Virus record (IMG/VR): IMGVR_UViG_3300025083_000196 | Span: 1-26,460 of that record | Length of the DNA stretch: 26,460 nucleotides | Strand: one strand, 5' to 3' | Source: a virus | Shown here: in pieces, positions 6,516 to 14,531 of the stretch | Layout: each line of letters begins with the position of its first letter | Numbering within the stretch: the first letter of the stretch is position 1 | Program-made: the position numbers and the translations under genes | Notes under the pieces: generated by a model | Database searches by the model: none | Seen by the model: the letters and a program-made list of their open reading frames with translations, nothing else | Told to the model about the DNA's origin: nothing

Positions 6516-6989
6516 TTACTTTTGCAGATTTGACATCATACCCATCATCGACTCGGTTGCACAATCTTCATGGGTGGCCCAGTATTTAGCCAGTGCAATC
6601 CAGTTTTCGACAGTCGGTTGCCTGGCATCCTTGCACCACTGATGCAATGTCATTCGACTTATGTTGATTGATGATGCCAGTGCAGAACTTTTGATATTGT
6701 GTTTGTCCATCATTGCCTCTAACCAGATACCCAGTGTGATGGTGTTCGTTAGATACTCGTATTTGTTTTCAACCCATGTCTCTGCCTGTCGTCTACACAT
6801 GCAGTCTGATGAATATATACGACCTCGATGTGATACCTGACCTCTCCATATAAAATCACAGTCCAGGGGATGATAAAAGACAGATATAAAACCTGCATCA
6901 CCCATGTCGATGGTTTGTGTTGTTCTTTTACGTAGTGCAGCTCTACCGAATTCTTTTGTGTAGTCACGCATTGATTTTGATGTTGTCAT
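6516..6989 (-). CDS. Two-part protein with C-terminal XRE-like HTH
   Basis: The 157-residue protein has two parts. Residues about 28-80 look beta-rich and contain IWRGQVSHRGRIYSSDCMC followed by AETWVENK, a W-x-G-x-V ... A-x-x-W arrangement reminiscent of small beta-sheet DNA-binding domains such as AP2 or integrase arm domains; this is only a resemblance. Residues about 86-140 form an HTH: NIKSSALASSINISRMTLHQ then WCKDARQPTVENW, close to XRE proteins. The start overlaps the upstream stop (TAATG at 6987-6991). It is the last gene before the terminator. A regulator with two DNA contacts is plausible. Confidence 0.68.
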   Translation of the reverse strand: MTTSKSMRDYTKEFGRAALRKRTTQTIDMGDAGFISVFYHPLDCDFIWRGQVSHRGRIYSSDCMCRRQAETWVENKYEYLTNTITLGIWLEAMMDKHNIKSSALASSINISRMTLHQWCKDARQPTVENWIALAKYWATHEDCATESMMGMMSNLQK

Positions 6990-7240
6990 TATTTTGCCTT
7001 TGTTTGTTTATTGTTGAATAGTGGTTGAACCATAATGGTTTGATATATCGACCATGTTTTGTCTGATGGGTACTGTGATGTGATTGCCATCACAATCAAC
7101 AGTGCATGACTGTACATCGGTGTATCTCCTTTCAGGATGTCCTGGAGTACTGCAATGTCAATGTCTGTTCTGTTGTGGAGTTCGACGACTGACCACCCCA
7201 GTTCTGTGATGTATTCATTGATGTGTTCTGCAAATGTCAT
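6989..7240 (-). CDS. Small HTH protein
   Basis: The 83-residue protein has the layout of a single XRE-like domain: FAEHINEYITELGWSVVELH, then DIDIAVLQDILKGDTPMYSH. It is similar in plan to the protein at 2102-2344. The ATG overlaps the stop of the preceding gene as ATGA (7237-7240), with a strong AGAGGTGAACA site, so it should be well expressed. The key recognition-helix pattern is weaker than in the other HTH proteins here, so the family call is moderate. It is the third gene of the four-gene operon facing the CAGTAT control region. Confidence 0.58.
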   Translation of the reverse strand: MTFAEHINEYITELGWSVVELHNRTDIDIAVLQDILKGDTPMYSHALLIVMAITSQYPSDKTWSIYQTIMVQPLFNNKQTKAK

Positions 7241-7575
7241 TGTTCACCTCTGTTTATGATGCGTTCAATAGTTGCATTCTTTTCAACTTTTAACTCTTTT
7301 ACAATGACCTGCATACCCAGTGATGACCCGCAAAAATCATATACTTCTGTCGTACCATCTGGCAAATGCATATGAATGTCATAAAAAAACATTTTACGGT
7401 TATAGTCGTCAATCATTTGAATGATTTTTGTTGCCTCGTTTGTGTACCCTAAATCAAACACGTGTTCACATCCAGGTGTCTCAATGGTGATAATTACACG
7501 ACGACTGCACCCTGAATGTCTTGCAGATGTTGCCGTTTTTAATAACTTCAATACCTTGCCTCTAATCATATACAT
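7237..7575 (-). CDS. Hypothetical protein, 112 aa
   Basis: The frame is open from 7614, but the ATG at 7575 (MYMIRGKVLKLLKTATS) has AGGGGTG six bases upstream and follows the stop of the membrane peptide by one base, so it is the likely start. The protein is mixed alpha/beta: a strand pair (RRVIITIETPGCEHVFDLGY), a helix (NEATKIIQMIDDYNRKM) and a second strand region (FYDIHMHLPDGTTEVYDF), then a charged helix. I recognise no family. It is coupled to the HTH gene that follows. No catalytic motif is visible. Confidence 0.65.
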   Translation of the reverse strand: MYMIRGKVLKLLKTATSARHSGCSRRVIITIETPGCEHVFDLGYTNEATKIIQMIDDYNRKMFFYDIHMHLPDGTTEVYDFCGSSLGMQVIVKELKVEKNATIERIINRGEQ

Positions 7576-7576
7576 T

Positions 7577-7762
7577 TTACACCCCTGCAATGTGACACAG
7601 TGCCATGAATACAAAACCTATTGCAGAGAATGCACCTGTGACAAGTGCAGTGCCGATGATGTGTTGTTTTACTTTTTCCATTTGTTTATCCATTTGATTT
7701 GATTGAATGCAACACTGAATGTATTGCAGTGTCAACAGTGTACACAGTTCGATACAAAACAT
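7577..7762 (-). CDS. Small membrane protein, start uncertain
   Basis: The frame holds up to 61 codons. Its C-terminal 28 residues (HIIGTALVTGAFSAIGFVFM and on to HIAGV) form one clear transmembrane helix after a basic stretch (DKQMEKVKQ). The ATG at 7762 lies about 25 bases from a TATAAA sequence; ATGs at 7693 (38 residues) and 7681 are alternatives. None has a Shine-Dalgarno site. The stop (7577-7579) lies inside the ribosome binding region of the next gene. It is the promoter-proximal gene of the operon. The function is unknown; membrane location is well supported. Confidence 0.5.
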   Translation of the reverse strand: MFCIELCTLLTLQYIQCCIQSNQMDKQMEKVKQHIIGTALVTGAFSAIGFVFMALCHIAGV

Positions 7763-7789
7763 GTATACATTTTTATTTTATTTTTATAG

Positions 7790-7843
7790 TGGTCAGTATT
7801 TTGTACAGTATCACCAAATACTGGTCAGTATTCTGTACAGTAT
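7790..7843. promoter_or_regulatory. Divergent control region with repeated CAGTAT motif
   Basis: Two 22-bp direct repeats (7790-7811 and 7822-7843) differ at one position and are 32 bp apart. Each has CAGTAT twice at 12-bp spacing (7794, 7806, 7826, 7838); one inverted copy (ATACTG) is at 7818. TATATT at 7841 could be the -10 of the plus-strand exonuclease gene, and TATAAA near 7788, on the minus strand, could serve the HTH operon. Operator sites for one of the HTH proteins encoded next door are likely. Confidence 0.65.
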
Positions 7844-7871
7844 ATTCAGACACTCCATACAGAGATGCATC

Positions 7872-8405
7872 ATGAACTTGAACGACCCACGCACAATACA
7901 TTTTGTCGACCTTGAAACGACACACCTGGATGAATATAAAGGTGAAATCATCGAGATATGCATACTGACATCACATGACTGGGGTAAAACCATTCATGAC
8001 ATGATACATACGAAGGTCAAACCAGTGCATATCAATACTGCCCATCCGACTTCACTGGTTGTCAATGGATACAATGATGCAGACTGGTCTGATGCACCAC
8101 TGTGGACTGACATAGTTGCAGAGGTATCACAACGACTGTCGACAGGTATCATCTGTGCACACAATGCCATATTTGAACAAAAATGGTTGTCGTATCACTG
8201 TCACAACGTCCTGACATATCGTTTTATGTGTACACAGACACTTGCATACACATTTTTGCCTTTACGTTCTGCATCTATGTCTGTCATTCGACAGTATTTT
8301 GACTGGTCAGAGGATGATGCACACACTGCATATGTCGATGCCTATGATTGTTATAGATTTTTTGTCATTTGTATGACGGACGTTTTGCCTTCTGTGCCTG
8401 ACTGA
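7872..8405 (+). CDS. DEDDh 3'-5' exonuclease (DnaQ-like)
   Basis: The 177-residue protein has the three exonuclease motifs: FVDLETTHLD (D13, E15), AHNAIFEQKWL (N98, with E102 where Asp is usual) and HTAYVDAYDCYRF (H151, D156). The spacing fits the DEDDh class of DnaQ, RNase T and ExoX. The frame is open further upstream, but the ATG at 7872 is the only one just ahead of the first motif; AGAG precedes it weakly. It is one of only two plus-strand genes here and reads out of the CAGTAT region. Roles could be 3'-end trimming in repair, RNA turnover or nucleotide recycling. The E102 substitution is conservative and probably tolerated. Confidence 0.85.
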   Translation: MNLNDPRTIHFVDLETTHLDEYKGEIIEICILTSHDWGKTIHDMIHTKVKPVHINTAHPTSLVVNGYNDADWSDAPLWTDIVAEVSQRLSTGIICAHNAIFEQKWLSYHCHNVLTYRFMCTQTLAYTFLPLRSASMSVIRQYFDWSEDDAHTAYVDAYDCYRFFVICMTDVLPSVPD

Positions 8406-8511
8406 CTTTGATTGCAACCAGCTGCCTGAAGGCATCACGTTTTCTACGATGCACTTTTGATGCAGATGCATGTGCCTTGTATCCTCCAGGAACTCTAACA
8501 ACAGGCATCAT
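8365..8511 (-). CDS. Small basic protein, 48 aa, overlapping the exonuclease gene
   Basis: An ATG at 8511 overlaps the TGA of the holin-like gene (ATGA) and has AAGGA upstream. The 48 codons encode MMPVVRVPGGYKAHASASKV followed by a strongly basic helix (HRRKRDAFRQLV) and a basic tail. The last 41 bases overlap the 3' end of the plus-strand exonuclease gene in antisense. The coupling signal, the binding site and the charge pattern support a gene, although no family is recognised. It would be the last gene of the late transcript. Confidence 0.5.
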   Translation of the reverse strand: MMPVVRVPGGYKAHASASKVHRRKRDAFRQLVAIKVSQAQKAKRPSYK

Positions 8512-8825
8512 ACAATCCTTGTGAATGAGGCTTTTATTTCATCAACGACCTTTGATATGATGTCTAACTTTTGTTCAAGTAGACTGACTTTTTTGTCTAG
8601 GTCGTTTATTTCCTTGACTAGGGTCTGCCTCATGACATCCTCTTTGTCTTGCATATCTGATATGACTTTGTCATACCTGGCACGCACGTCAATCATTTGT
8701 GCCTCGTACCTTTTTTCACGGTCGTCTGATCTTTTCTGTTGTTCTTTGTACTGCCACAGTAAAAACATCGCAAATGCAACATTCGGTGCACCGTTTGCCA
8801 ACAGACTGAATAATTCCTGTTCCAT
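8508..8825 (-). CDS. Holin-like single-pass membrane protein
   Basis: The 105-residue protein has an N-terminal hydrophobic helix (residues about 10-25, GAPNVAFAMFLLWQY) followed by a long charged coiled coil (residues about 26-100). This resembles the BhlA/UviB type of phage holin-like proteins in plan. AGAGGTTCGAG precedes the ATG. It lies two genes after an endolysin, which fits a lysis cassette. A holin would perforate the inner membrane to release the amidase; a spanin or another membrane scaffold is possible. The membrane topology is well supported, the role by context. Confidence 0.62.
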   Translation of the reverse strand: MEQELFSLLANGAPNVAFAMFLLWQYKEQQKRSDDREKRYEAQMIDVRARYDKVISDMQDKEDVMRQTLVKEINDLDKKVSLLEQKLDIISKVVDEIKASFTRIV

Positions 8826-8834
8826 CTCGAACCT

Positions 8835-9047
8835 CTAGAGTTTTTTCAACAATGGTTCAATCTTCGAAGGCAAGTCTAACAGATGTTCAATGATAATTTC
8901 CTGACGTTCGTCACGTGTGATTTTATCACCACCATCACTATCATCCTCTTTTGCCTCTATGATGTCGTCGACAATATCCCATATGATAGGTTGTATTGCC
9001 TTCAAAATCTGTGCAACGAGTTTCATTTTGTTCCAGTCTAGTGCCAT
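8835..9047 (-). CDS. Small helical acidic protein in lysis cassette
   Basis: The 70-residue protein is predicted from its sequence to be mostly helical: an amphipathic N-terminal helix (LVAQILKAIQPIIWDIVDDI), an acidic turn (EAKEDDSDGGD) and a second helix. There is no long enough hydrophobic segment for a sure membrane span. GAGGTACAC precedes the ATG and it follows the amidase by 7 bp. A holin partner, an antiholin or an unrelated late protein are possible. I recognise no family. Confidence 0.62.
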   Translation of the reverse strand: MALDWNKMKLVAQILKAIQPIIWDIVDDIIEAKEDDSDGGDKITRDERQEIIIEHLLDLPSKIEPLLKKL

Positions 9048-9054
9048 GTGTACC

Positions 9055-9615
9055 TCACATTGATTTTAAATAGTTTGTGATACCTTCTGCCAGTGCAACA
9101 CCTACACGTCGGATACCTTCAGGTGTCGTCAATGGTTCGTGGTCTTTGCAGTCGATGAATAACGGTTCAAAACAGATGGCAACAGGTCGTGCCACTCCTT
9201 TGATTGTATAGTATGCGTTTTTTGTCCAGTCATCTGGTCGACATTCGATACGTTTTACTGTACGAAGTTCAGGACACAGATTTGCCAGTGATAAGTCAAT
9301 CAAATGTGCAAGTTTTGACCCGGATGTCGAACGATAGTCATAGAACGATGCACCATAGTCACCACCACCTGCATTGACATGACAGGCAATGTACACACAT
9401 TTACTATCTGCATATTCATTGACACGTGCATGTCGTTCTGAATAGTGGCCATCAGTCAAAACAATGACATCAATATCGTGCATCATCAAATGGTTCTCTG
9501 CATGAAAAATGTACTGTGATGTCAGATATGTCTCTGTCATCTCTGCATTCTTTGCACCTTCATCATTCCATCGACCTGGTTTGCCTCGATGTTGTCTGTC
9601 AAGAAATACCTGCAT
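9055..9615 (-). CDS. N-acetylmuramoyl-L-alanine amidase endolysin
   Basis: The 186-residue protein fits a lone amidase_3 domain. Zinc-binding candidates occur in order: H9 in DRQH (usually DPGH), E25 or E28, H79 in YIACHVNAG, and the catalytic E150 in ICFEPLF. SERHARVNEYAD (59-70) is the usual R..xxN..xAD segment before the second His. The enzyme cleaves the amide between MurNAc and L-Ala in peptidoglycan. No signal peptide or separate wall-binding domain is visible, so a holin would be needed. AGAGGACAG precedes the start. It opens the lysis cassette downstream of the tail genes. Confidence 0.85.
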   Translation of the reverse strand: MQVFLDRQHRGKPGRWNDEGAKNAEMTETYLTSQYIFHAENHLMMHDIDVIVLTDGHYSERHARVNEYADSKCVYIACHVNAGGGDYGASFYDYRSTSGSKLAHLIDLSLANLCPELRTVKRIECRPDDWTKNAYYTIKGVARPVAICFEPLFIDCKDHEPLTTPEGIRRVGVALAEGITNYLKSM

Positions 9616-9682
9616 TCTGTCCTCTGTGGTCTTTATATTGTACTACGTATTCACCATCTGTCACTGTCTATGACAGGCAATG

Positions 9683-11248
9683 TCATTCGAATAACAGTGT
9701 GAATACCCAGTATCCATCACTCCAATATTTAGTAATCACCATCATTTTACGACTTGATAGATGTACACGGGGTATCGACACATCAATGACGTTACCCACC
9801 TGCAACCATCCCAGTTCACTGGGTGCATCAATGTCGACTGTCTGCAGTGGAGTTGACAAGGCTCTGATTTTATCCATAACAACCTTCGATGCAGTCCCGT
9901 TGTCATATATGTAGTCGGCCTCTATGACTCTGGGTCGTCGACCGTACCTGTTTTGTGATTGTTTTGCCAGGTTTGACTGCACTGTCTTTGTTCGTGACAT
10001 TGACTGGTCGTGACCTCGTTTTGCATACTTCAATGATATGTCGTTTGCAAGGTCTGCAGTGTTGCGTAAAGTTTGAACGGGTGATGACTGTTGACATTGT
10101 TTATCGTCTCCGACTTCTATACTGTACACCGATGCAACATGTGTCAATGCCCATAGTTCTGTGATGATAGGTCTGATACCATTTGCACCCATCTGCATTG
10201 TCACAGGCAAATATGGCAAAATAGACCCATTCAACCATTCGAAGGCAGTCACTTCTGCATCGTTGATGTACCCTGAAAATGAATACTGGTTCAATAAAAC
10301 AGACAGGTTTGCCCATTCACCATCGTCTATACGTTGCCCTGAACGATGCAAGGCCCATCGACAGATGTCACCACCCCGTGTCAAATCACCATCACCATAT
10401 GTATTGATGTACCCACCTGCATTCAGATATATCCACCATTCACGACTATCACCCGATGTTGATGTACCAGGCATTGCAACATTGTCAGATGGTACAAGTT
10501 CGATGTATGAATACACATTGCCTTTACCATCATCATCAATCAGTATCGACTTTGTAGCAGTGTTAAAACTATCGTCTTGAATGGTTGCAGTTGTCGACTC
10601 GACTCTGTGGCCTGCAATCATCATGTGTGCATTATGACTGTCATATTTTTTGATGCAATATGCAGGCAGTGTATAGATGTTCGGTGATGATGCAGCTGCA
10701 CCAAATACAACAGGGTACGGTTTGCCTGTTGCAGTATCTGCATCTGCATTGACAAATCTGTTGTCTATAATCAATGACTCATCAAGTAACAGATTTTCAC
10801 TTGTGTACGGTTGTGACTCAATACTGAAGGCAACAAAGTTGTCAATGTCTGATGGGTCACCATACACAGGTTCTTGTATTTGACCTGTGTACAACACAAC
10901 TCGTTTTTCATATGTATTGATGCACTGTCCATTCTTTATCAACACATAAAAGAATTCTGCAGTGACACCCTCCAAAATCTGACCCTCTGCAATCACCTTC
11001 AATACATCAATGTCTTGAAATACAATACCCATTGATACAATGTTTGCCTCGACATCGACTGCAAGTACATCGGCACTGTCCACATAGTCAAAATCTCGTA
11101 TGGTTGGCAGATACTCCAGGACTCCATCAGATGAAGGTATGACAACATGATTTGTCGAATACCGATGCAACTTGCCTGCATATTCGAAGTCGACACAGAA
11201 TACAATCTGTGCACCCATCAAGTCAGTCGATGTATAGGTACGCATCAT
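9683..11248 (-). CDS. Putative tail-tip/baseplate hub protein
   Basis: The 521-residue protein follows the large tail protein directly and overlaps it by ATGA (11245-11248), with GAGGTTAG upstream. It is beta-rich, with a central GKPYPVVFGAA (near residue 185) that I have seen in structural proteins at the distal end of siphophage tails, and a C-terminal portion (LGWLQVGNVIDVSIPRVHL) that resembles hub-like beta barrels. Position after the tape measure and before lysis genes fits a distal tail or baseplate hub protein. I see no catalytic or lysozyme motif. The structural role is well supported by context, the exact part is not. Confidence 0.6.
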   Translation of the reverse strand: MMRTYTSTDLMGAQIVFCVDFEYAGKLHRYSTNHVVIPSSDGVLEYLPTIRDFDYVDSADVLAVDVEANIVSMGIVFQDIDVLKVIAEGQILEGVTAEFFYVLIKNGQCINTYEKRVVLYTGQIQEPVYGDPSDIDNFVAFSIESQPYTSENLLLDESLIIDNRFVNADADTATGKPYPVVFGAAASSPNIYTLPAYCIKKYDSHNAHMMIAGHRVESTTATIQDDSFNTATKSILIDDDGKGNVYSYIELVPSDNVAMPGTSTSGDSREWWIYLNAGGYINTYGDGDLTRGGDICRWALHRSGQRIDDGEWANLSVLLNQYSFSGYINDAEVTAFEWLNGSILPYLPVTMQMGANGIRPIITELWALTHVASVYSIEVGDDKQCQQSSPVQTLRNTADLANDISLKYAKRGHDQSMSRTKTVQSNLAKQSQNRYGRRPRVIEADYIYDNGTASKVVMDKIRALSTPLQTVDIDAPSELGWLQVGNVIDVSIPRVHLSSRKMMVITKYWSDGYWVFTLLFE

Positions 11249-14200
11249 CTAACCTCACGCAAAATGATAGTTGCAATCCTAAATACTTCACCTTCATTGT
11301 CTGCCAGTAGTTCGTCTCCAATGACGTGGTCTATTTGCATAGATGTACCCAGGGTACACAAAACATGTTCATGGTATCTGTTGAATAGATGAGACCCACC
11401 GAACAAAGTTGTGATTGATGGAAGGTACACGACTGCATCTGCAGACCCATCGAGATAGTCAACAAGGCCCATCATTGTACTGGGTGCAGAACCTTTTACT
11501 GCAATAGGTGATGTACTGTACAGTTCATAATGATCTGGGTCTGCAGGGGATGCATTTAATGATGAAGTATCAACCCCGTCTGTCCAGGACACACGTACCA
11601 GTCGACCACCATTGCCCTGTCTTTGTGAATACAAAGTACCGTTCGGTGCTTCAGAGTCGATGACGTTTGCACTGAACTCCACTGTACGACCTCTACCATA
11701 CTGGGGTGACGTGATAACAACGTGACCCATCACCATTGTGCCTATCTCAAAATAACCCTCTGCAGTCTTGTCTGTACTGATTTTGATACGTAGTCCTGCA
11801 AACTCGTTTTCATTGATGATGACTGTGCAGGCATCCGGTATCAGATGTGCAGTGCCTGTTGTGGGGTCGGTTGCCTTGACACCTTGCAAATGGAGGTATG
11901 CACGTTTTGATGATGTCGATGCAAATACACCATCACCTGATGACAGTACACGTCTGACAACGACATTGCCTGCACCGTCATCCAGTCTGACAGACCATCC
12001 TCTGCACTCGTTCAAATGCAAATAAATGTTTGATGCATCTGTACATGTGACAGCTGCACCCTGTCGACTGAAGGTGAATGCACCACCTGATAAACCACCT
12101 CCGACTGTATTTGTAATACCATCGACGACTGACCACGACCCACCACTGTATTTTTCAATGACAAACTCTTTGAAGTTGATGCCAGTCAAATGTATACCAG
12201 TTGCCTGTGACATGGTATGGGTGTCTGCAGTCCCTTGCAATGTTGTATCTAGCATCCAGGCAACGGTTTGTGTCGGTACTTGATCAACATCTGGGTCTGC
12301 AACACTGTCTGTTCTCCATCCGACTTGAGGTGATGGTGATACTGTGTGCAATGTTCGTTGTACAGGTGAACCATACTGTGGTTCAATGGTGTATGTATCT
12401 AGTTCACGGGCCGGCCCTGATGATGTACTGATTTGTAAACCGTCTTTGATTGTCGTATAAAAACCACGACCTGCATACTGTCGTGCATTCAAATCATTCG
12501 GTGACCATCTCAACCCGTTTGCAGTACCTATACCATACGAGAAAAAATGATAGTCTGCATTCCTTGATGATGTACCGTCAGGTATACCCCAGTATATTTG
12601 TTGTACTGTGGATACATCGAGTGTCAAAACACCACTTATTTGCAAATACTGACGGGGTGAACCGGCATCTGCATAATATACATACACCTGGCCTGTTTTA
12701 TTGTCGACGTGTGCAAGCAGCTGCACACCTGAAGGTAAAGACAAACCAGTTGCAGAACCTATCAATGATGATGCATGTTTGTCGTACACATACACTGCAT
12801 CACTATTCACAACCACCTCAACCCAGTATGTCGATGTCGATGATGTTTGTTGTATCCGTGCACCGATGGCAACACCTGCAGAGGTTGACCCTCCAGTGAC
12901 ATTTGATATGCGTGTATGAAGTCTGACACCGTTCGTTTTGTCTGCAGGCACGACATAGTATTTTATCGTATTTGTACCGACGACATTCAATGTGATGTGA
13001 TCACCACCTAGGGCCTCGGTCACTGTACCGACTGCAGAACGTGACCATACACTGTTTTGTGCAGGCAAATCAAACGGTATCCAGTTTTGTGTGTCGTATG
13101 CCCATTGATTGTCATTTGGATATGGTTGCAGACGTTGATACTGTTGTGTACTCCATCCTCCGAGGGTGACCATTGTCAGACTGTTGTCGTATGCGTTCGT
13201 GCCTATGTTGTTATAGTTTGTGAACAACATCTGTTCACCCTGCCCTGCAACTCCGACAATGTTTTGTATACCACCACCTGACGAAGGTTGAAAGAATGTT
13301 GCAACCCGTGTATTGTTGAAGTTTGTTTCATTGCCCCATCTTAACCACTTGCTTGCATAATCTTCGACACTGATACCTGCCAAATCTGAATATGCACCCA
13401 GTACGATAGTCTTTTGTAGATTGCAGGCATACAAGTACAAACGACCGTCTGTGTCTTTGTAAAATGTAATGTCTCCATCTTCAAGTCGGTTTGCAGTTCC
13501 CACTGCCAGGTTTGCACTGACTGTATCTGCAGGTATTGTACCCAGTGTTGCAAATACTGATGTCGATGCATCCAGGAGGCGTGTAAAAGATATAGAGTCA
13601 TTTGATGATATGTATGCAATGATGAATACACCGTTGTGTTCGACAACATGAGGCAAATAAAAGTGTGATGCATCACCGTCCTCTGACTCATCGACAAATG
13701 TATATTCTAGACCTTCATTTGTTGAATAGTATTGTTTGACTATCGACCCATAGGTTAACCCCGTAGTATCATGTGCATACAATGCAACTAACAACATGAC
13801 TTGATGGTTGTTTGCAGATAGTGTCAATGGTTGAAGTTTGAAACCTGTTGCACCACTACCATATGCACCTGCAATGTCAATGTCACTGGGTAGTGCACGA
13901 CTAGATACCATCGACCACGTTTGCCCATCGTCTTTTGATCTCCACACTGCGACGTTTGCCACATCTGCAACACCATCGACAACCCATACTGCACACAAAA
14001 CAGAACCATCTGGCATCTCACACAGTGCAGGATATGTACGGTTGCCATTCAAGTCTGTAATTAAAGAGTCGTCAATAAATGCAGTCGTTATTGAACCGTC
14101 AACTGCAATACGTGCCACCCGTGCGTTTACCTCTAGAGTCGTCACATTTTCATATGCAACCAGTACAGAACCAGTCGACAAACGGACTGCATCACGTGCA

Positions 14201-14529
14201 GTATTTTCATTTGTTGTAGTGGCAACCAGGTTTCTAACGTCTAGTATTTTATTCGGTGTCTCCAGTCCGTAGTCTCTGTTATCCCCTTCATATTTCCATA
14301 TGAAACCTGCATTGTCTGTAACGTGGCCACCTCTGAAGGTTGTAACCTCGACAGTCTGTGTCTGTGTACCCTTTGTAATTATTGATAAGTCTGTACCCTC
14401 TGACGGTGCAGGTACTCCTGACAAATCACCATTCTGTGTCACTGTCGACTGGGTAGCCCAGTAGTGACTAGATGTAAGTTTGAACGGTGCGATGAAACCA
14501 CGTATTTTTGACGGTGTAATGTTACCCAT
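11245..14529 (-). CDS. Large tail protein with Asp-box beta-propeller region
   Basis: The 1094-residue protein follows the tape measure. Residues about 110-450 look like a sialidase-type beta-propeller: an exact Asp box SKDDGQTW (198-205), a degenerate one near YYSTNEGLEY, and the TYPALCEMPDGSVLCAVWV strand pattern (165-183) typical of propeller blades. The middle (about 480-690) looks like a jelly-roll, and the C-terminal third is beta-rich and probably attaches to the tail tip. Such propellers in tail proteins often bind or cut host glycans. The sialidase Arg triad cannot be identified here with confidence, so enzyme activity is open. A receptor-binding or central tail fibre is the best reading. 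Confidence 0.65.
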   Translation of the reverse strand: MGNITPSKIRGFIAPFKLTSSHYWATQSTVTQNGDLSGVPAPSEGTDLSIITKGTQTQTVEVTTFRGGHVTDNAGFIWKYEGDNRDYGLETPNKILDVRNLVATTTNENTARDAVRLSTGSVLVAYENVTTLEVNARVARIAVDGSITTAFIDDSLITDLNGNRTYPALCEMPDGSVLCAVWVVDGVADVANVAVWRSKDDGQTWSMVSSRALPSDIDIAGAYGSGATGFKLQPLTLSANNHQVMLLVALYAHDTTGLTYGSIVKQYYSTNEGLEYTFVDESEDGDASHFYLPHVVEHNGVFIIAYISSNDSISFTRLLDASTSVFATLGTIPADTVSANLAVGTANRLEDGDITFYKDTDGRLYLYACNLQKTIVLGAYSDLAGISVEDYASKWLRWGNETNFNNTRVATFFQPSSGGGIQNIVGVAGQGEQMLFTNYNNIGTNAYDNSLTMVTLGGWSTQQYQRLQPYPNDNQWAYDTQNWIPFDLPAQNSVWSRSAVGTVTEALGGDHITLNVVGTNTIKYYVVPADKTNGVRLHTRISNVTGGSTSAGVAIGARIQQTSSTSTYWVEVVVNSDAVYVYDKHASSLIGSATGLSLPSGVQLLAHVDNKTGQVYVYYADAGSPRQYLQISGVLTLDVSTVQQIYWGIPDGTSSRNADYHFFSYGIGTANGLRWSPNDLNARQYAGRGFYTTIKDGLQISTSSGPARELDTYTIEPQYGSPVQRTLHTVSPSPQVGWRTDSVADPDVDQVPTQTVAWMLDTTLQGTADTHTMSQATGIHLTGINFKEFVIEKYSGGSWSVVDGITNTVGGGLSGGAFTFSRQGAAVTCTDASNIYLHLNECRGWSVRLDDGAGNVVVRRVLSSGDGVFASTSSKRAYLHLQGVKATDPTTGTAHLIPDACTVIINENEFAGLRIKISTDKTAEGYFEIGTMVMGHVVITSPQYGRGRTVEFSANVIDSEAPNGTLYSQRQGNGGRLVRVSWTDGVDTSSLNASPADPDHYELYSTSPIAVKGSAPSTMMGLVDYLDGSADAVVYLPSITTLFGGSHLFNRYHEHVLCTLGTSMQIDHVIGDELLADNEGEVFRIATIILREVR

Positions 14530-14531
14530 GT

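Noticed and set aside
7576-7614. ATG at 7614 as start of the 112-residue protein
   Set aside because: It lies within the membrane-peptide gene and lacks a binding site; the ATG at 7575 has AGGGGTG.
7719-7871. Longer N-terminus for the exonuclease from 7719
   Set aside because: The added residues are translated from the control region and are hydrophobic/aromatic noise; motif I follows the ATG at 7872 directly.
12450-12899. 149-codon plus-strand frame within the large tail protein gene
   Set aside because: It is antisense to a well-supported gene, is rich in His, Ser and Cys, and has no binding site.
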